From: Polytrichum commune
Lineage: Eukaryota; Streptophyta; Polytrichopsida; Polytrichales; Polytrichaceae
Assembly: GCA_950295325.1 (NCBI GenBank)
Contig: OX485804.1
Location: 51,572,429-51,636,428, forward strand
Direction: 5' to 3'
DNA length: 64,000 nt
Of the stretch, positions 11,283 to 22,209 are shown in pieces (position 1 is the first letter of the stretch; each line of letters starts with the position of its first letter). The notes below the pieces were generated by a model. The model searched no databases. It worked only from the letters and a program-made list of their open reading frames with translations, and was not told where the DNA came from. Position numbers and translations under genes: made by a program.

Positions 11283-13515
11283 GAATATTTTCCCTGCAAA
11301 TGGGACAGGAAGTGCCACCGCTTGCTTTCCAGACCCCGACACAATCGGCATGGAAGGTATGCCCACAGGCGGTGGTGTGATTCGCACTCGCAGGAGTCTT
11401 GTTGAAATCCTGGAAGCAAATCGAGCACGAATCTTCGGCCACAACGCGTTCCTGCTTCCGGACGGAGTTTTCTTTTTTGGGGACTGCAGCGGGATTGGGC
11501 CGCTCCTTGGCGGTGATGATGAGATACTCCCAGTCCACCATGTTCCCTCCCGGTACGAAATACTCGTACCGCTTCTCCGCTTTGTACCACTGGCTCATCA
11601 CCCTCTTGTTGGTGATTTCATCTTTCTCGGCGGCGGGGGGGCTACTATCTGTAAGCTTAGCACCTGCAGGGGGTCCATGCCTTCAGAACCTGCTTTGGAG
11701 CTGCTAAAATGTTTTTCAATCATAATTTCGCCAATAGAGAGCTTCAATTAATGAAAGGAAATCAGAAATACCTCTCTACGGACAATGGGAGACGCTCTAA
11801 ACGAAATGCTTACCCCTTGCATGCATGGAAGTTGAATCGTGACGTGTTGCTATAGTATTATAAGCATTCTAGATATTCTAAGATTTTTCTTCTTGGAAGT
11901 GAAAATAAATATGTACCTAGGGGGTGAGTCTAGACGGCGATCTATCCTACCTTTGGAAACATAGTTTTTATTTATTTTAAAAATCGTTTCTAGAAATGTC
12001 AGCATTTGAAAGTGTGAACCTTTTCTAATTTAGAAAAAAAATTGGTATCAACATCACCAATGGAAAGTGTTGAAGCCTTTTCTAATTCAGACAGAAGTGG
12101 GACTTATAGACTCCTCTCCTTGCCAGCCTCCTTCTTTCCAAGCACCATGTGCTTCAATCCTCTTTGTGAGATAACAAACCATCGGAAATTCATTAGGAGC
12201 ATTATCAAAAGTATCATTAGAAACGATTAGACTCACCCTGTTAGTCCTCCTTGTAGAAGTTCGTAAAGATCGAGAAGAAGTTAGTGTGGCCTGCTCGGCA
12301 TCTAATCGCTTCTAAGAACATCAACAAATGAAATTCTTAAAGCCATATCTAATTCAGACAGAAGTGGGACCTATGAATTCCTCACCATGCCTAGACCTAC
12401 TTCTGGCCAAGCATCAAGCTGCTTCAATTCTTTTTGTGAGATAACAAATCGTCAAAATTTCATGAGAAGCATTAAACCTAGAAACATCATTCGAAGCGAT
12501 TGCACTCACCCTGCTGCTGATCCACCTTCTGGCCGCCCTTGAAGCAGTTTGTGAAGATCGACAACAAGTTCACGTTCCCTGCTCCTCCTCGCCTTCCTCC
12601 AGAGATTTGTTTTCGTGACTTTGGATCTGCCTTGCGCCCCTCGAACATCCACAGACAATCAGAGAACGAGCAAGTAATGGCCTTCACCGGTTTCTTGCAC
12701 GCAGGACAGTGCACAGGTTGAACAACCACATTAAATGCCGTAAATCCCTTCTGGCAGATCACCATGTGCAAGTACGCTTTGCACGAGGGGTTCGTGCACA
12801 ACCCTTCGATGTTCAACCCGCGGACGACGTACCGCCACATCGGAACGGCCTTTCCGTACGGTTGCACCCTCATCATCATCCGGTTGGATATATCTGCGAA
12901 TGAAGTTTTGCAAGGCAAAGAAGCAGGCACGGCTCCCCCTCCTCTAAGACGCAACAAAAGCTGCACGGTGCTATCCTTCTGCACACCATAGTCACCGAGA
13001 GTCTTTGGAGAATTGCTCAATTGCTTGCCTTCGAAGATAAATCGCTGGTGCTTAGCAGGGATGCCTTCCCGTGACTGAACCTCTTCTTGGAGCTCCTGCA
13101 CAGTGGTAGAGCTAAGAGGTAGGCCGTCCACAACAATGGAGTTTCCGCGGATGGATTTCACAAAGAAGACATTGCGACCTGAGGCTGTGTGGACTGCGAA
13201 CCGGGGGCTGCTGATGAGGCCGATGTTGCTGTTGATGTTTTCGTCTTGGTGGAGTTTGGGCATGAGGTAGGAGAGCACCGTATCTTTGCTCAGACGCACT
13301 CCGCGGTAGGAGATGTAAACCACCCTGAGGCCAGGTAGGTTGGAGGCGACGTTCTGTTCGAGGTCTTCGACGGTGGAGTTTGTGGTACCGGAGTAAGGCA
13401 CGGTGAGGAATCCGGCCAGGGATTTCTCGTCGATGCTGATGTGTGACAATTGTATCATGGTGGCGGTTGCGGCACCGCCGCCGGAGCTATGATGATCTGT
13501 TGCCTTTAACCCCAT
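11257..13515 (-). CDS. Ubiquitin-domain, zinc-module, RING-H2 fusion protein; probable E3 ubiquitin ligase
   Basis: Exon 1 is 13515-12510 and exon 2 is 11663-11257, giving 470 residues. The donor GTGAGT and the acceptor CTGCAG join a split Gly codon (QQQ-G-AKLTD). Residues about 116-193 are ubiquitin-like ([18 protein letters not shown], then [15 protein letters not shown]) and are followed by another Gly and a long C-terminal extension. A first, weaker ubiquitin-like region may occupy 20-105. Next comes a Cys module: C240-x4-C245, C270-x2-C273, C282-x4-C287. Residues 359-386 ([24 protein letters not shown]) precede a RING-H2 finger with C415, C418, C435, H437, H440, C443, C455 and C458. RING-H2 proteins recruit E2 enzymes; a ubiquitin head could autoinhibit, recruit or be cleaved after GG. 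I recall similar Ub-Cys-RING proteins in fungi and protists. The ATG at 13515 is the first in frame; a CAG directly upstream could instead mark an intron end in the leader. The exon-1 end is duplicated inside the intron. Confidence 0.85.
12040..12590. repeat. Intron duplication copying the end of exon 1 of the Ub-RING gene
   Basis: About 12040-12320 and 12315-12590 are direct repeats offset by about 273 bp (TCTAATTCAGACAGAAGTGG, TTTGTGAGATAACAAA, ACTCACCCTG). The right copy includes the real exon-1 end and its donor at 12510. The left copy, read on the minus strand, gives an eroded version ([13 protein letters not shown] then a stop) followed by its own GTGAGT at about 12231-12236. It is a decayed duplicate exon end inside the intron. 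Confidence 0.75.
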
Positions 13516-13589
13516 CCTGTTGACAACGGAAGACAATTTTACCTTTGCAAGTCAGATACCGTTGCTGAATTTGCTAGAAATCACTGACC

Positions 13590-14410
13590 AGTGTGCTCTC
13601 AAGATAACAAAGAACATCATCGGTTATTTGATAAGATTGGTTTAATGCGTCAGCCCAATAATGTCATCACACAACTAAGTTGCTGCATTTGTCTATACCT
13701 AGTGCCGGATTCATTGGTGAGACTAGGAACTTTGCAGATTGATGTACTCTCAGTACAACGAAGAACATGACCATTCATCTCCTAAGATTGCAAAATGCGT
13801 CAGCCGTAGAACGTCATCACAGGACTAAGTTGCTGCATCTGTCGGCAGCAAGCACTTCTCACGCCAGACTCATCCTTGAGACTGGCAAATTTGCGAGTTA
13901 TCTGCTTTGAAGATAACTAAGAAACATCATCATTCATCTACCAAATTTGCAAACCCGTCAACCCAAGAAGAACGACACCACAGGACTAAGTTGCTGCATC
14001 TGTCGGTAGCAGGCAGCTTTTCCTGCCAGATCCATTTCTGACAGTGGGAAATTTGCATGTACTTTCGAGACAACTAAGAAGATCATCAGTCACCCACTAA
14101 GATTGGAAATGCGTCAACCCTGCATCACAGAACTAAGTTGCCGCAACATCTGTCGGTAGCAAGCACTTTTCCATGTTGACCAAGTCAGATTTATTGCTGA
14201 GACTGGAGAAATTTGCAAGTAATGTGCTCTCAAGGCAACCAAATGTATTATCAATCACAGACTACTGAGATTGGAAACGCGTCAGCCCTGCAAAAACATC
14301 ACTATCACAGAAGTAGGTTCCTACATCTATCGGTAGCAGGTACTCTTCCTCCTAGGCTCATTATTGAGACTGGGAGGTTTGCAAGTCATGTGCTCTTAAG
14401 ATAATAAAGA
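13590..14410. repeat. Tandem repeats upstream of the Ub-RING gene, five units of about 150-180 bp
   Basis: A unit with GCTCTCAAGATAACTAAGAA, CATCATCAGTCAC, AAATGCGTCAGCCC, ACTAAGTTGCTGCATCTGTC and GGTAGCAAGCACTTTTCC recurs. The GCTGCATCTGTC landmark falls near 13681, 13831, 13992, 14140 and 14320. Because the gene's ATG lies directly behind a CAG, the array may sit in a 5' untranslated intron or in the promoter. Confidence 0.75.
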
Positions 14411-15440
14411 ACATTCACAACCCTATCAAGAATAACCCAGAAACGTCAGAAAATTATATATTTCAAGAACACCTGACTTCTTGCATGCTCAGTTCCTGCC
14501 GGATATTTGTGGTGGATTGCATGTGAATTGCATGCGCGCTTACACAGATTCGCAGGACCTCAAGTTAATAGAACACATCATTTCTTGATGACTTCGACCA
14601 ACCATATTCAAGATCATCGCAAGTCACCGCCACCGTAAACATCATTTCACATGACCTTACTTAACCCAAGGTATGCAGCCTACATACGAATCCTGAAGCA
14701 ATACTGCAACGGGAATGCAACCTCAAAGCGGACGGTGACATGCATTCGACATCTCCAACAAACTCCAAGGCGGACATCCCAACCCATGCCAATACATGAA
14801 CTGAGGAGGAGGATGATTGAGCAATTGACATTTAATTCACCTTCCGGCTTTCTGATCGGTGCCTTCGGTTATGATACTTATTGCTCCTTAAAACGAAGTG
14901 CCTACTTCATAATTCGACAAGAGCGACACTTTTACATGGCCATCTCTCCCACTATCATGTCTGCCTGCAAGAGCAAGAGATCTGCCTTTCTGCAACAAAC
15001 AGACCCAAGACTAAACTTCAATTTATCCCAAACTGGCACTTGCATTACCCGGAAGAGGACGAGAAGACGCACTTAAAGAATTAGTCGGGTGGGGTCAAGA
15101 TTTAGTCGGGGTGCCTGACCCGTCCCGACTACCCACAACCAGGTGGCGAAGGATGTTATGCTGACTGCAAAAGATTCACAAATTGTTCGGAATTTTCAGA
15201 AATTTGCAGGAATCTGCAGGAATCGTAAGACTCAGGTCACTTGCGGCACCCATTTCGGAGGCACTTCGGGAGCCCAATTTCGTGCCTTTTCGTGCAATTA
15301 TAAGTGACTATGTGATCAGTGTTAGAAGAACTGTAACAGACTGCAGAATCTGGGGCGTGAAAATGGCCCCAACTTGGGGTTGACATGCTTGCCATCGCTT
15401 GACATGCATCATTTCTAGTCGGTGATGACCAGGCTTCCCG
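14411..15440. other. Upstream flank of the Ub-RING gene, no gene seen
   Basis: Several overlapping ORFs on both strands lack domains or exon context. If the leader of the Ub-RING gene is spliced, its first exon and promoter would be expected here on the minus strand, but I cannot locate them. Confidence 0.35.
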
Positions 15441-15562
15441 GGTGGGCGCCGACCAGCGGATGTAATCCACCCATGGTCTGGAACGCGCGCCGACCAGAGG
15501 ATTTAATCCACCACTGGTCTGGAACGAGCGCCGACCACCAGATGTAATGTGGACCACTCTAA
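15441..15562. repeat. Minisatellite, about three GC-rich units
   Basis: The unit GCGCCGACCAG...GGATGTAATCCACC...TGGTCTGGAACG occurs three times (near 15447, 15490 and 15531) with substitutions. Non-coding. Confidence 0.65.
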
Positions 15563-15605
15563 TCATCGAGTCATGCTGGAATTCATGCGGACCACTCTCA
15601 GGCCC

Positions 15606-15745
15606 TGATCACACCAAACTTTCCGTCCGGTTCCAACCGTGAAATTGTTGGGGATTATGTTGACAAATGATGATGACCCATCACTTTTCATAGTATTGCA
15701 GTCGGAGGTGCTGGCAGATGCTGCTAGAAATGCATGGTGTGATCA
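15606..15745. mobile_element. Small MITE-like element with TGATCACACCA ends
   Basis: Starts TGATCACACCAAACTTTCC and ends TGGTGTGATCA, a perfect 11-bp terminal inverted repeat. A diverged relative lies at about 39933-40050. Pieces with the same end (AAGTTTGGTGTGATCG) lie at about 26267 and 26656. No target-site duplication is clear. Confidence 0.5.
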
Positions 15746-15887
15746 ACCCCTCATTGTCGAGTCATGGTGGAAATAATGTGGGTCTAAGACCATGGGTCTT
15801 TCCCTAAGTCGTCTTGGGGGAACGTTCTTTTATGAGCATGCTCATGGTTGGGGCATTTTATCTTTGTTAGTAGGGTCTCCAATACTA

Positions 15888-15888
<1 letters not shown>

Positions 15889-15922
<34 letters not shown>
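15889..15922. repeat. (GT)n microsatellite
   Basis: An uninterrupted GT run of about 16 units. Confidence 0.9.
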
Positions 15923-15924
<2 letters not shown>

Positions 15925-15926
<2 letters not shown>

Positions 15927-16595
15927 TTTTAAATAAACAACTTTAAGTGAATCCCTAATGTGAATCACACAAGACTCAATGATGTCTTTATAACACAAGA
16001 GGCACCCATACAATATAACTTATGGACCACATATGAAAAATGAACAACACATTATATGGAGAAGTTGCATTCATAAATAAATAACCTTTAAAATTGGGTT
16101 TACATATGCATTGCCTAAGATATGAGGTCATGTACTATTGGACTAGCAAAATATGAGGTGTACTAAGATATGTGGATGTATCTAGAAGACATAATTATGC
16201 AACATGATAGAGAGATACACTTTCATCATCCCAAAGTTCTAGGTGATTGATTAATTTACCATTTTGATGATGGATTACACCCTCGAGGCCTCATAATATT
16301 GAGAGAGCAAATTATGACATGTGCCAACCAAACTATACATGCATATGTCATCATTTTTCTCTTACAAACCCCAAACTATTAATGGGAAATAATTCAATAC
16401 CATGGTTGTGAGAGAAATTATTTTTTGTTTTTTGGCAAAGGCCAAATGATTCCTTATTGTACATGTAGATTGATTCATAAATTCTAAGGGCATTTTTGCA
16501 TTGCATTTCAAAGGAGCTAACATAGTTTTTTTTTCCAAAATTTTCCCATAACTAGAATTATAGAATTATTCTTATTTATTTCACGCCCTTGAAAT
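15925..16595. other. AT-rich intergenic stretch
   Basis: No ORF, repeat unit or element boundary was recognised between the GT microsatellite and the start of the LINE. Confidence 0.4.
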
Positions 16596-16624
16596 CTACA
16601 TATTACTATGTACTAAAACATCAC

Positions 16625-17738
16625 ATCGCTCCTTCCAGACTACATAAACTGCATAGACCAACAACTAATACAAGCCCTCAACGACCCATGACAACTAGGC
16701 ACCATCTACCAAGGCCTAGCCAACTTTATATCTACCAAATACGGAGGCTCACTACACCTCCCCAAACTTAAACAACAAGCCTGCACAAGGTCACCCATAG
16801 CCATAACATTCTTCCTACTAGAAAGAGAGTATGAAATACACACCACCGCCACGAACCGCACATTCCCCGATAAAAACACCCCATTGGAACAAGCATGGAG
16901 ATCCAACCCATCTACACCAATCTCACATACAATGCAAAGGCAAAATACCAAAAATACCTAGACAAACTATACACATATGGTATCACAACGCTACCACAAA
17001 TCCAAAACAAAGAAACTAATGCCATACTAACCCCGGCAGAATTTCGAAACAACGCACAAACATGCCCCCAAAATCATCAAAGATGCACTACAACAAGCCC
17101 ATACACTTCCCCCCCCCCCCTACCAACAACCACGCCTCATAGGAACCACTCACAAACAACACCAAGCACATCCATAATCATTACGCATAACCCACAAACC
17201 CAACCACAGACCATCCTACGGCAACAATCCAAGCCAAAATTTACAAAAAAAACCACTGCCCGAAAAGATAAATGGGGGCCACAAGTCATCAACTTATGCC
17301 AATGGCAAACCACAAATAAACTCACACATCAATGGCGCACCAGAGGAGACCTCCTACACCCAAACAACATACTTCTAGACCTTAACCTACTCTTAATAGC
17401 ACAATACCACACAAAAGCCCTACAACTCAAAACCACCCAAGCATACACCACATACCTTAACCATACCCAAACAAAGGACAACAAATCCATACACCCTCCA
17501 CTAAAAATCACCAACCTCACAATATCCACCCAAGAGTGCAACCCAGACAAAGATATCCTCGCAAACAAACCTACCATACAAGTACTAGCCTTAGAATCCC
17601 ATATATACAACCATGCCGGTAACTACATGGCCACCATCACTACCGAAAGACTCCATTGGCTATGGAACATATACTCTCACAACAACCTCCTGCACTTAAC
17701 TAACTTTCTACAATCCCCGCCACAAAGACTTTGAAACA
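16625..17738 (+). pseudogene. LINE ORF2 fragment: post-RT region and linker
   Basis: Reads LLPDYINCIDQQLIQAL, (stop), LGTIYQGLANFISTKYGG and on to EIHTTATNR, then shifts frame near 16890-16950 into the 280-codon ORF that ends at 17734. That ORF contains GITTLPQIQNKE, WGPQVINLCQW and LALESHIYNHAGNYMATI. Many LINEs carry a region of this kind between the reverse transcriptase and RNase H. It is a defective remnant. Confidence 0.7.
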
Positions 17739-18117
17739 TAATTCTCATGGCTTGTACAAAGATACATAACTATACTCCTCAAGAAAAAACCAAAAACCAT
17801 ACAACCCAACAACAGCCGGGGATTCGTGGCACTCATGTATGTTCATTAGTGAGAGTTCATTCATCTTTGCAGATGAGATGAACCACTTTAGACACTTCCT
17901 TACGTCGTCGGCTCCTTGTCTCAAGGGTTTCAAAAACATCAAGTTTTAGTAGTTCAAAAGAATCCTAGTCGAATTTAATACTTGAGGCAATAATACAAAG
18001 GAGGTTAGACATAATTTTTTTTTTTAAATGCCTCATATAAAAGCAAGTGGTGCATCATGCGTTGCCAACCTATCATTACTAGTCCAGTTATTTCTAAGAA
18101 ATTAAAATGGATGGACA

Positions 18118-18510
18118 TTAAATCCCCCCTCACAAATTTTTAGGGTGACAAATCCGGGTTGGGGAAACCCTCTAAATTTTTTTTTGAACCCGACCGAAAT
18201 ATGTTGCCCATCCTACCCAACTTCAAAAAAAACATTGCCCTTGCATTTTTTAAGGCCACTTGACTACAAATCCCATATTGAGTGCACTGCACCTTCAAGG
18301 TCTAAAATCCAATATATATGTGCACTTCCAATTAGTAAATAAGCAATTGATTGGGATTTCATTCCTCAAGTGAAACCATCAATGAAGCACGTAATTAACT
18401 TGGAGGTCAGAAACATTACAAAATCCTCATTAACATTGAAATTATAATTTTGTGACTTATTATTCAAGATTATCTTTGTCATTCTAATGATAGATTAGTG
18501 CAAGTGTTCA
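18118..18510. repeat. Single arm of the foldback family found at 23703-24968
   Basis: Landmarks in the same order as the foldback arm are CCCCCCTCACAAATTTTTAG, GAACCCGACCGAAA, CATTGCCCTTGCATT, AAGGCCACTTG, CCTTCAAGGTC, AAAATCCAATATATA, AGCAATTGA and GTGAAACCA. Only one arm is present. Confidence 0.7.
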
Positions 18511-19090
18511 TAAGATAACCAAAATGAAACAATGAAGATAGAATATAAAACATATAACACAATTATTATGTAAAAATCAATTTTAATTTTAGGTAATATA
18601 ATATGAGGTATAAATAAATGGTATGCTATTTGGAATTAGACTTGTGAGACAATGTTATGGATGGGGTATACTCAACTTCATAAGTTTCTGACTATAGCTT
18701 ATCTTGAATTATTGTAATATTTCATCCTCATCATATATTGTATTATCTTTGAAATCACATTGTGTATATTTTCTTTGTCATTTGAAATTTTCTTTGTCAT
18801 TCTAATGATAGATAAGTGCAAGTGTTCATAAGATAACCAAAATCAAACAATGAAGATAGAATATAAAACATATAACAAATTTATTATATAAAAATCAAAT
18901 TTATTTTTTAGGTAATATAATATGAGGTATAAATAGATGGTATGTTATTTGGAATTAGACTTGTGGGACAATGTTATGAATGGGGTATAATCAAAAAATC
19001 ATAAGTTTCTAACTATAGTCTATCTGAATTATTGTAATATTTTATCCTCATCATGTATTGTATTATCTTAAAATCACATAGTGTATACTA
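18475..19090. repeat. Tandem duplication, two units of about 310 bp
   Basis: TCTTTGTCATTCTAATGATA, GTGCAAGTGTTCATAAGATA, GGTAATATAATATGAGGTAT and TGGGGTATA recur in order starting at about 18475 and 18790, with few differences. AT-rich and non-coding. Confidence 0.8.
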
Positions 19091-19970
19091 ATTATTTTCA
19101 AATAAATTTAATTGTATTATTATTATTATTATTATTATATTGATTTGATTTGATTTTTTTGGTTCACCAATTTACCATAAGGTGATATATATTATTTTGA
19201 CATATTACAAATATTTGAGCAATCACACACCCGTGCAAAATAAATGAATTATGAACAAAAATAAATGTCTATGACAACACATCATATTTATATATTGCAC
19301 ACGTTGATATCTTGTAATATTTATCAAACTAACTATGTGGAATTCAAAGCCACATAATGGCCTTGGAAACTGTAGTTAGGTTTTTGCTATGACTTAAAAC
19401 AACAAAACCCAGGGAACTAAGTCTCCAGGAAGACTGAGCTAGTGTCTATAAGGGTTAATGTCACATTGGATTAAGGTATCTAATGACAATACATGGTTAT
19501 CTTCATTCCTTACTCTCATTCATCTTAATTTACTCTCCTTTTAGATGTTCATTTGTGACTCTTCCGTCGTGAGTGATTCCATCCTATCTTTAGGGAATCT
19601 TCTATCACTCTATGTCTTGACCTATTTCAGTCATGAAGCTCAATAGCTTGGCGAGTAGTCGATGGCTCATAGTCAGGACAAAGTCCGGGGTAATGTCTTT
19701 TTGTAACCACATAGTCTTTGCTCATCATAAATCATAGTTGCGTTAATTCAACGATTTAATTCCTTCTTTAATCAACTTACAACCATCATGCAAGTGTCGC
19801 AGAGCTAGTAGCCATCATCTCCACTTATCCATTAAACTTGGCAACTCATCTAAAAAACATCCACACTGTCAATACACAAAACAATGCATGACAAGCTAGG
19901 CGATATCCTCTGTTGAAGCTTTAGTTTGTTGTTGTTTACTAAGAACTTGCATTGGTTATAGTCTTACTCT
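19091..19970. other. AT-rich interior of the 3.77-kb element
   Basis: Contains an (ATT)n run at about 19113-19137 and no supported gene. Confidence 0.45.
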
Positions 19971-20520
19971 TTGGTAGTAACGCCTTCTCCTTCTCTGGTA
20001 ACGTCCTGGCAGCCTATGGCCTACCTGCTACTAACTTCTCGCCTTCTCCTCTCTCTCGGCTCAATGGCCCTACCCAGGCTATACCCTTACCTCGGTAACT
20101 GCCGGGTAATGTCTATCTCTGACACTCAGGCTTCAGCCTTTGAACATGGCTATGGCCACTTAATCTCTCTTTTGGTAATGGCCTTGCTTCTCTCAAGCCT
20201 CTCAGCCTTTATTACGTCCTCTCAGACTACTTGCCTCTTTTACTTCTTCTCAACATCTATTCAACTTCAGCCTCTTGGCTAGGTGTTTTCTTTGTCTTGC
20301 TGATGAACAAGCGATCGCCCCTCTCGAGCGACTCGTCTTCTCCCTCACTAATTCTCAGGTTATGGCGAGTGCATACTTGCTTATTGCCAACACTTTTATT
20401 TCTCAGTCTCTCTCTCTTATCTCTCTGGTAATACCCTCGGATCACTCCATCCAACTGGTCTAAGGCTCTCACAACCTTCTTGGGTCTATTTGCCTTTTTG
20501 GTTATTCAACATCTTCTTTC
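19971..20520. other. CT-rich tract with recurring TCTCxCTGGTAA motif
   Basis: Strongly biased to C and T on the plus strand. TCTCTGGTAA, CCTCGGTAA, TTTTGGTAATGGCC and CTCTGGTAATACCC recur at irregular intervals. ORFs of up to 103 codons are by-products of this bias. Weakly repetitive, non-coding, origin unknown. Confidence 0.4.
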
Positions 20521-20867
20521 TTCCCTCAGGTTATGGCCAAACAATCACTCCTATAGGCTGACTTATGACTTTCACAACCTTATCAAATTACTCACTTTCC
20601 TGGTCACTCAATATTCTCTCGGCTATTGCCCTTAAGCTTTTTGACTATGTCCTGATATTTGACAGTCTTGATCTCGGCAGACATTACTCTTCAGGGGTTT
20701 GCTCAAACTTCTCTCACTAAGCCTATCGCTTGATTTTCCTCTCATGCTTCTCACATACAATTCAATTTCTCCTCACTTCTTCTCATGTTCATTGACACAT
20801 TGACACATTGAGTTTGACTATCTTTGTCCTTACACACTCAAAGTAGCATTCCAATGTATAACAAACA

Positions 20868-20890
20868 CACACACACACACACACACACAC
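20868..20890. repeat. (AC)n microsatellite
   Basis: About 11 AC units. Confidence 0.9.
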
Positions 20891-21845
20891 ATTACAAGAC
20901 TTGCACTTGCAATCACAAAAAATATAACATTTTTTTCTCCACTTTACTTCCACTAATCAAAGTTTAATCACAATTAGAGTCCAAATCACTTGGCTCTTAA
21001 GAATCTATATCCAAGCCCGCAAGCATCTCACTTGGGGTTGCCTAATTGCCACCCAACCTCAATCACTGAGTGTTGGTGCTTCTATCAGCCTATTGCTATC
21101 GACTAAGAGACTATGCCTAATTTCTAAAAGTGAAAATAGCATGCTCTTCCCCTCGGCTGCCTCCTCCTCATAGAGTCAGGGAAGAGGAGCAGTCGGTTAG
21201 AACTCCTAACCACTTGAAACGGCAATAGCCCTTCCATCCCACACTGGATGGCTTTCAGTGGCTAATAGCCGGATGAATCTCATCAAAATTTTGAAAATGG
21301 CCAACTTCGGCTAGGCGATAGCCAAAAAAATGGTTTTACAGAAACAACTCATGGGAGGTTAGAAAATAGGCTTAGAGCATCCAAGGCCACATCATTGCCC
21401 CTTGCCAACTAATTGATATTTACAAAATAGCTAGTAGTTCATAATAGCTATGAGGGAGAAAATAGGTCTTACATGCCAACTCGGAGGCGTTTCACTAAAG
21501 TAAGCTCCATCCGAGCTTCTTGATGGACTCATCCGATTATGGTTACCGGATGACTTTACTTGAGTGCCATGAATCCCCGGCCAACAACAACCACCACACA
21601 CTACACCCGGAAATCACCAAAGTATTAATAAATTCATTTAGGATCACACATTTGTACTACTCCCCACTCACATGCCCCATTCAAATCATGCAATATAATT
21701 CTCCTCACAATCGAGACATAATATTCGGCTCATTGGGCCACGCAAAATCCTCCAAATGGAAAGGAATAGGCCTAGCGTACCCCACAGAACATAACACGAC
21801 TCTAGAAGCCATACATTGGACTAGAATGACAGCCAAAGAAGACGG

Positions 21846-22209
21846 GATAACATTACCCAACCCAATACTCTTAACTCCGGCGCGGAGTTCGATGCGGCTC
21901 CGACGCGGCTCCGGGGAGGTTCGGATGCCAGCTCCGGTGGGTTCGGGTGGGTTGGGGCAAAAATTGCCCCCTATTTTTTTGATTGGGTGGGGCCTTACTT
22001 GATCTCATAAGGGGCCTCCTAGAGTAATTTGGGGCCGTAGAACCCAAATTTAGCAAAAAAAAACCAAAAAAAATCATCAAGGGGCCAAAACGGGGAGGGC
22101 CAGAAAAATGGACCCACCGGAGCTGGCATCCGAACCTCCCCGGAGCCGCATCGGAGCCGCATCGAACTCCGCGCCGGAGTTAAGAGTATTGGGTTGGGTA
22201 ATGTTAGGG
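21846..22209. mobile_element. 364-bp palindromic MITE in the LINE coding region
   Basis: The arms start TAACATTACCCAACCCAATA and are inverted repeats of about 90 bp (left about 21848-21940, right about 22112-22206). Host sequence AAGAAGACGG is duplicated at 21836-21845 and 22210-22219 (10 bp; 9 if one base is ambiguous). This fits a Mutator-like MITE. Removing the element and one duplicate leaves the LINE frame continuous (TAKEDGHTISILIVN). The arms are CpG-rich, unlike the LINE around them. Confidence 0.8.

Larger units (their letters stand above)
17815..21580. mobile_element. 3.77-kb terminal-inverted-repeat element inserted in the LINE
   Basis: The left end GCCGGGGATTCGTGGCACTC and the right end, read inward, GCCGGGGATTCATGGCACTC match over about 24 bp. 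The flanking host sequence is duplicated: CCAACAACA at 17806-17814 and 21581-21589 (9 bp). It can also be read as an 8-bp CAACAACA with symmetrical GCC...GGC ends at 17815-21581. Nine bases suggest Mutator-like, eight suggest hAT. I see no transposase inside, so it is non-autonomous. It carries an arm of the foldback family, a 310-bp tandem duplication, a CT-rich tract and a CA microsatellite. Confidence 0.75.

Noticed and set aside
13590-14410. Regular repeats considered as a CRISPR-like array
   Set aside because: Units are 150-180 bp and diverged throughout, with no short constant repeat and unique spacers; the context is a plant gene leader.
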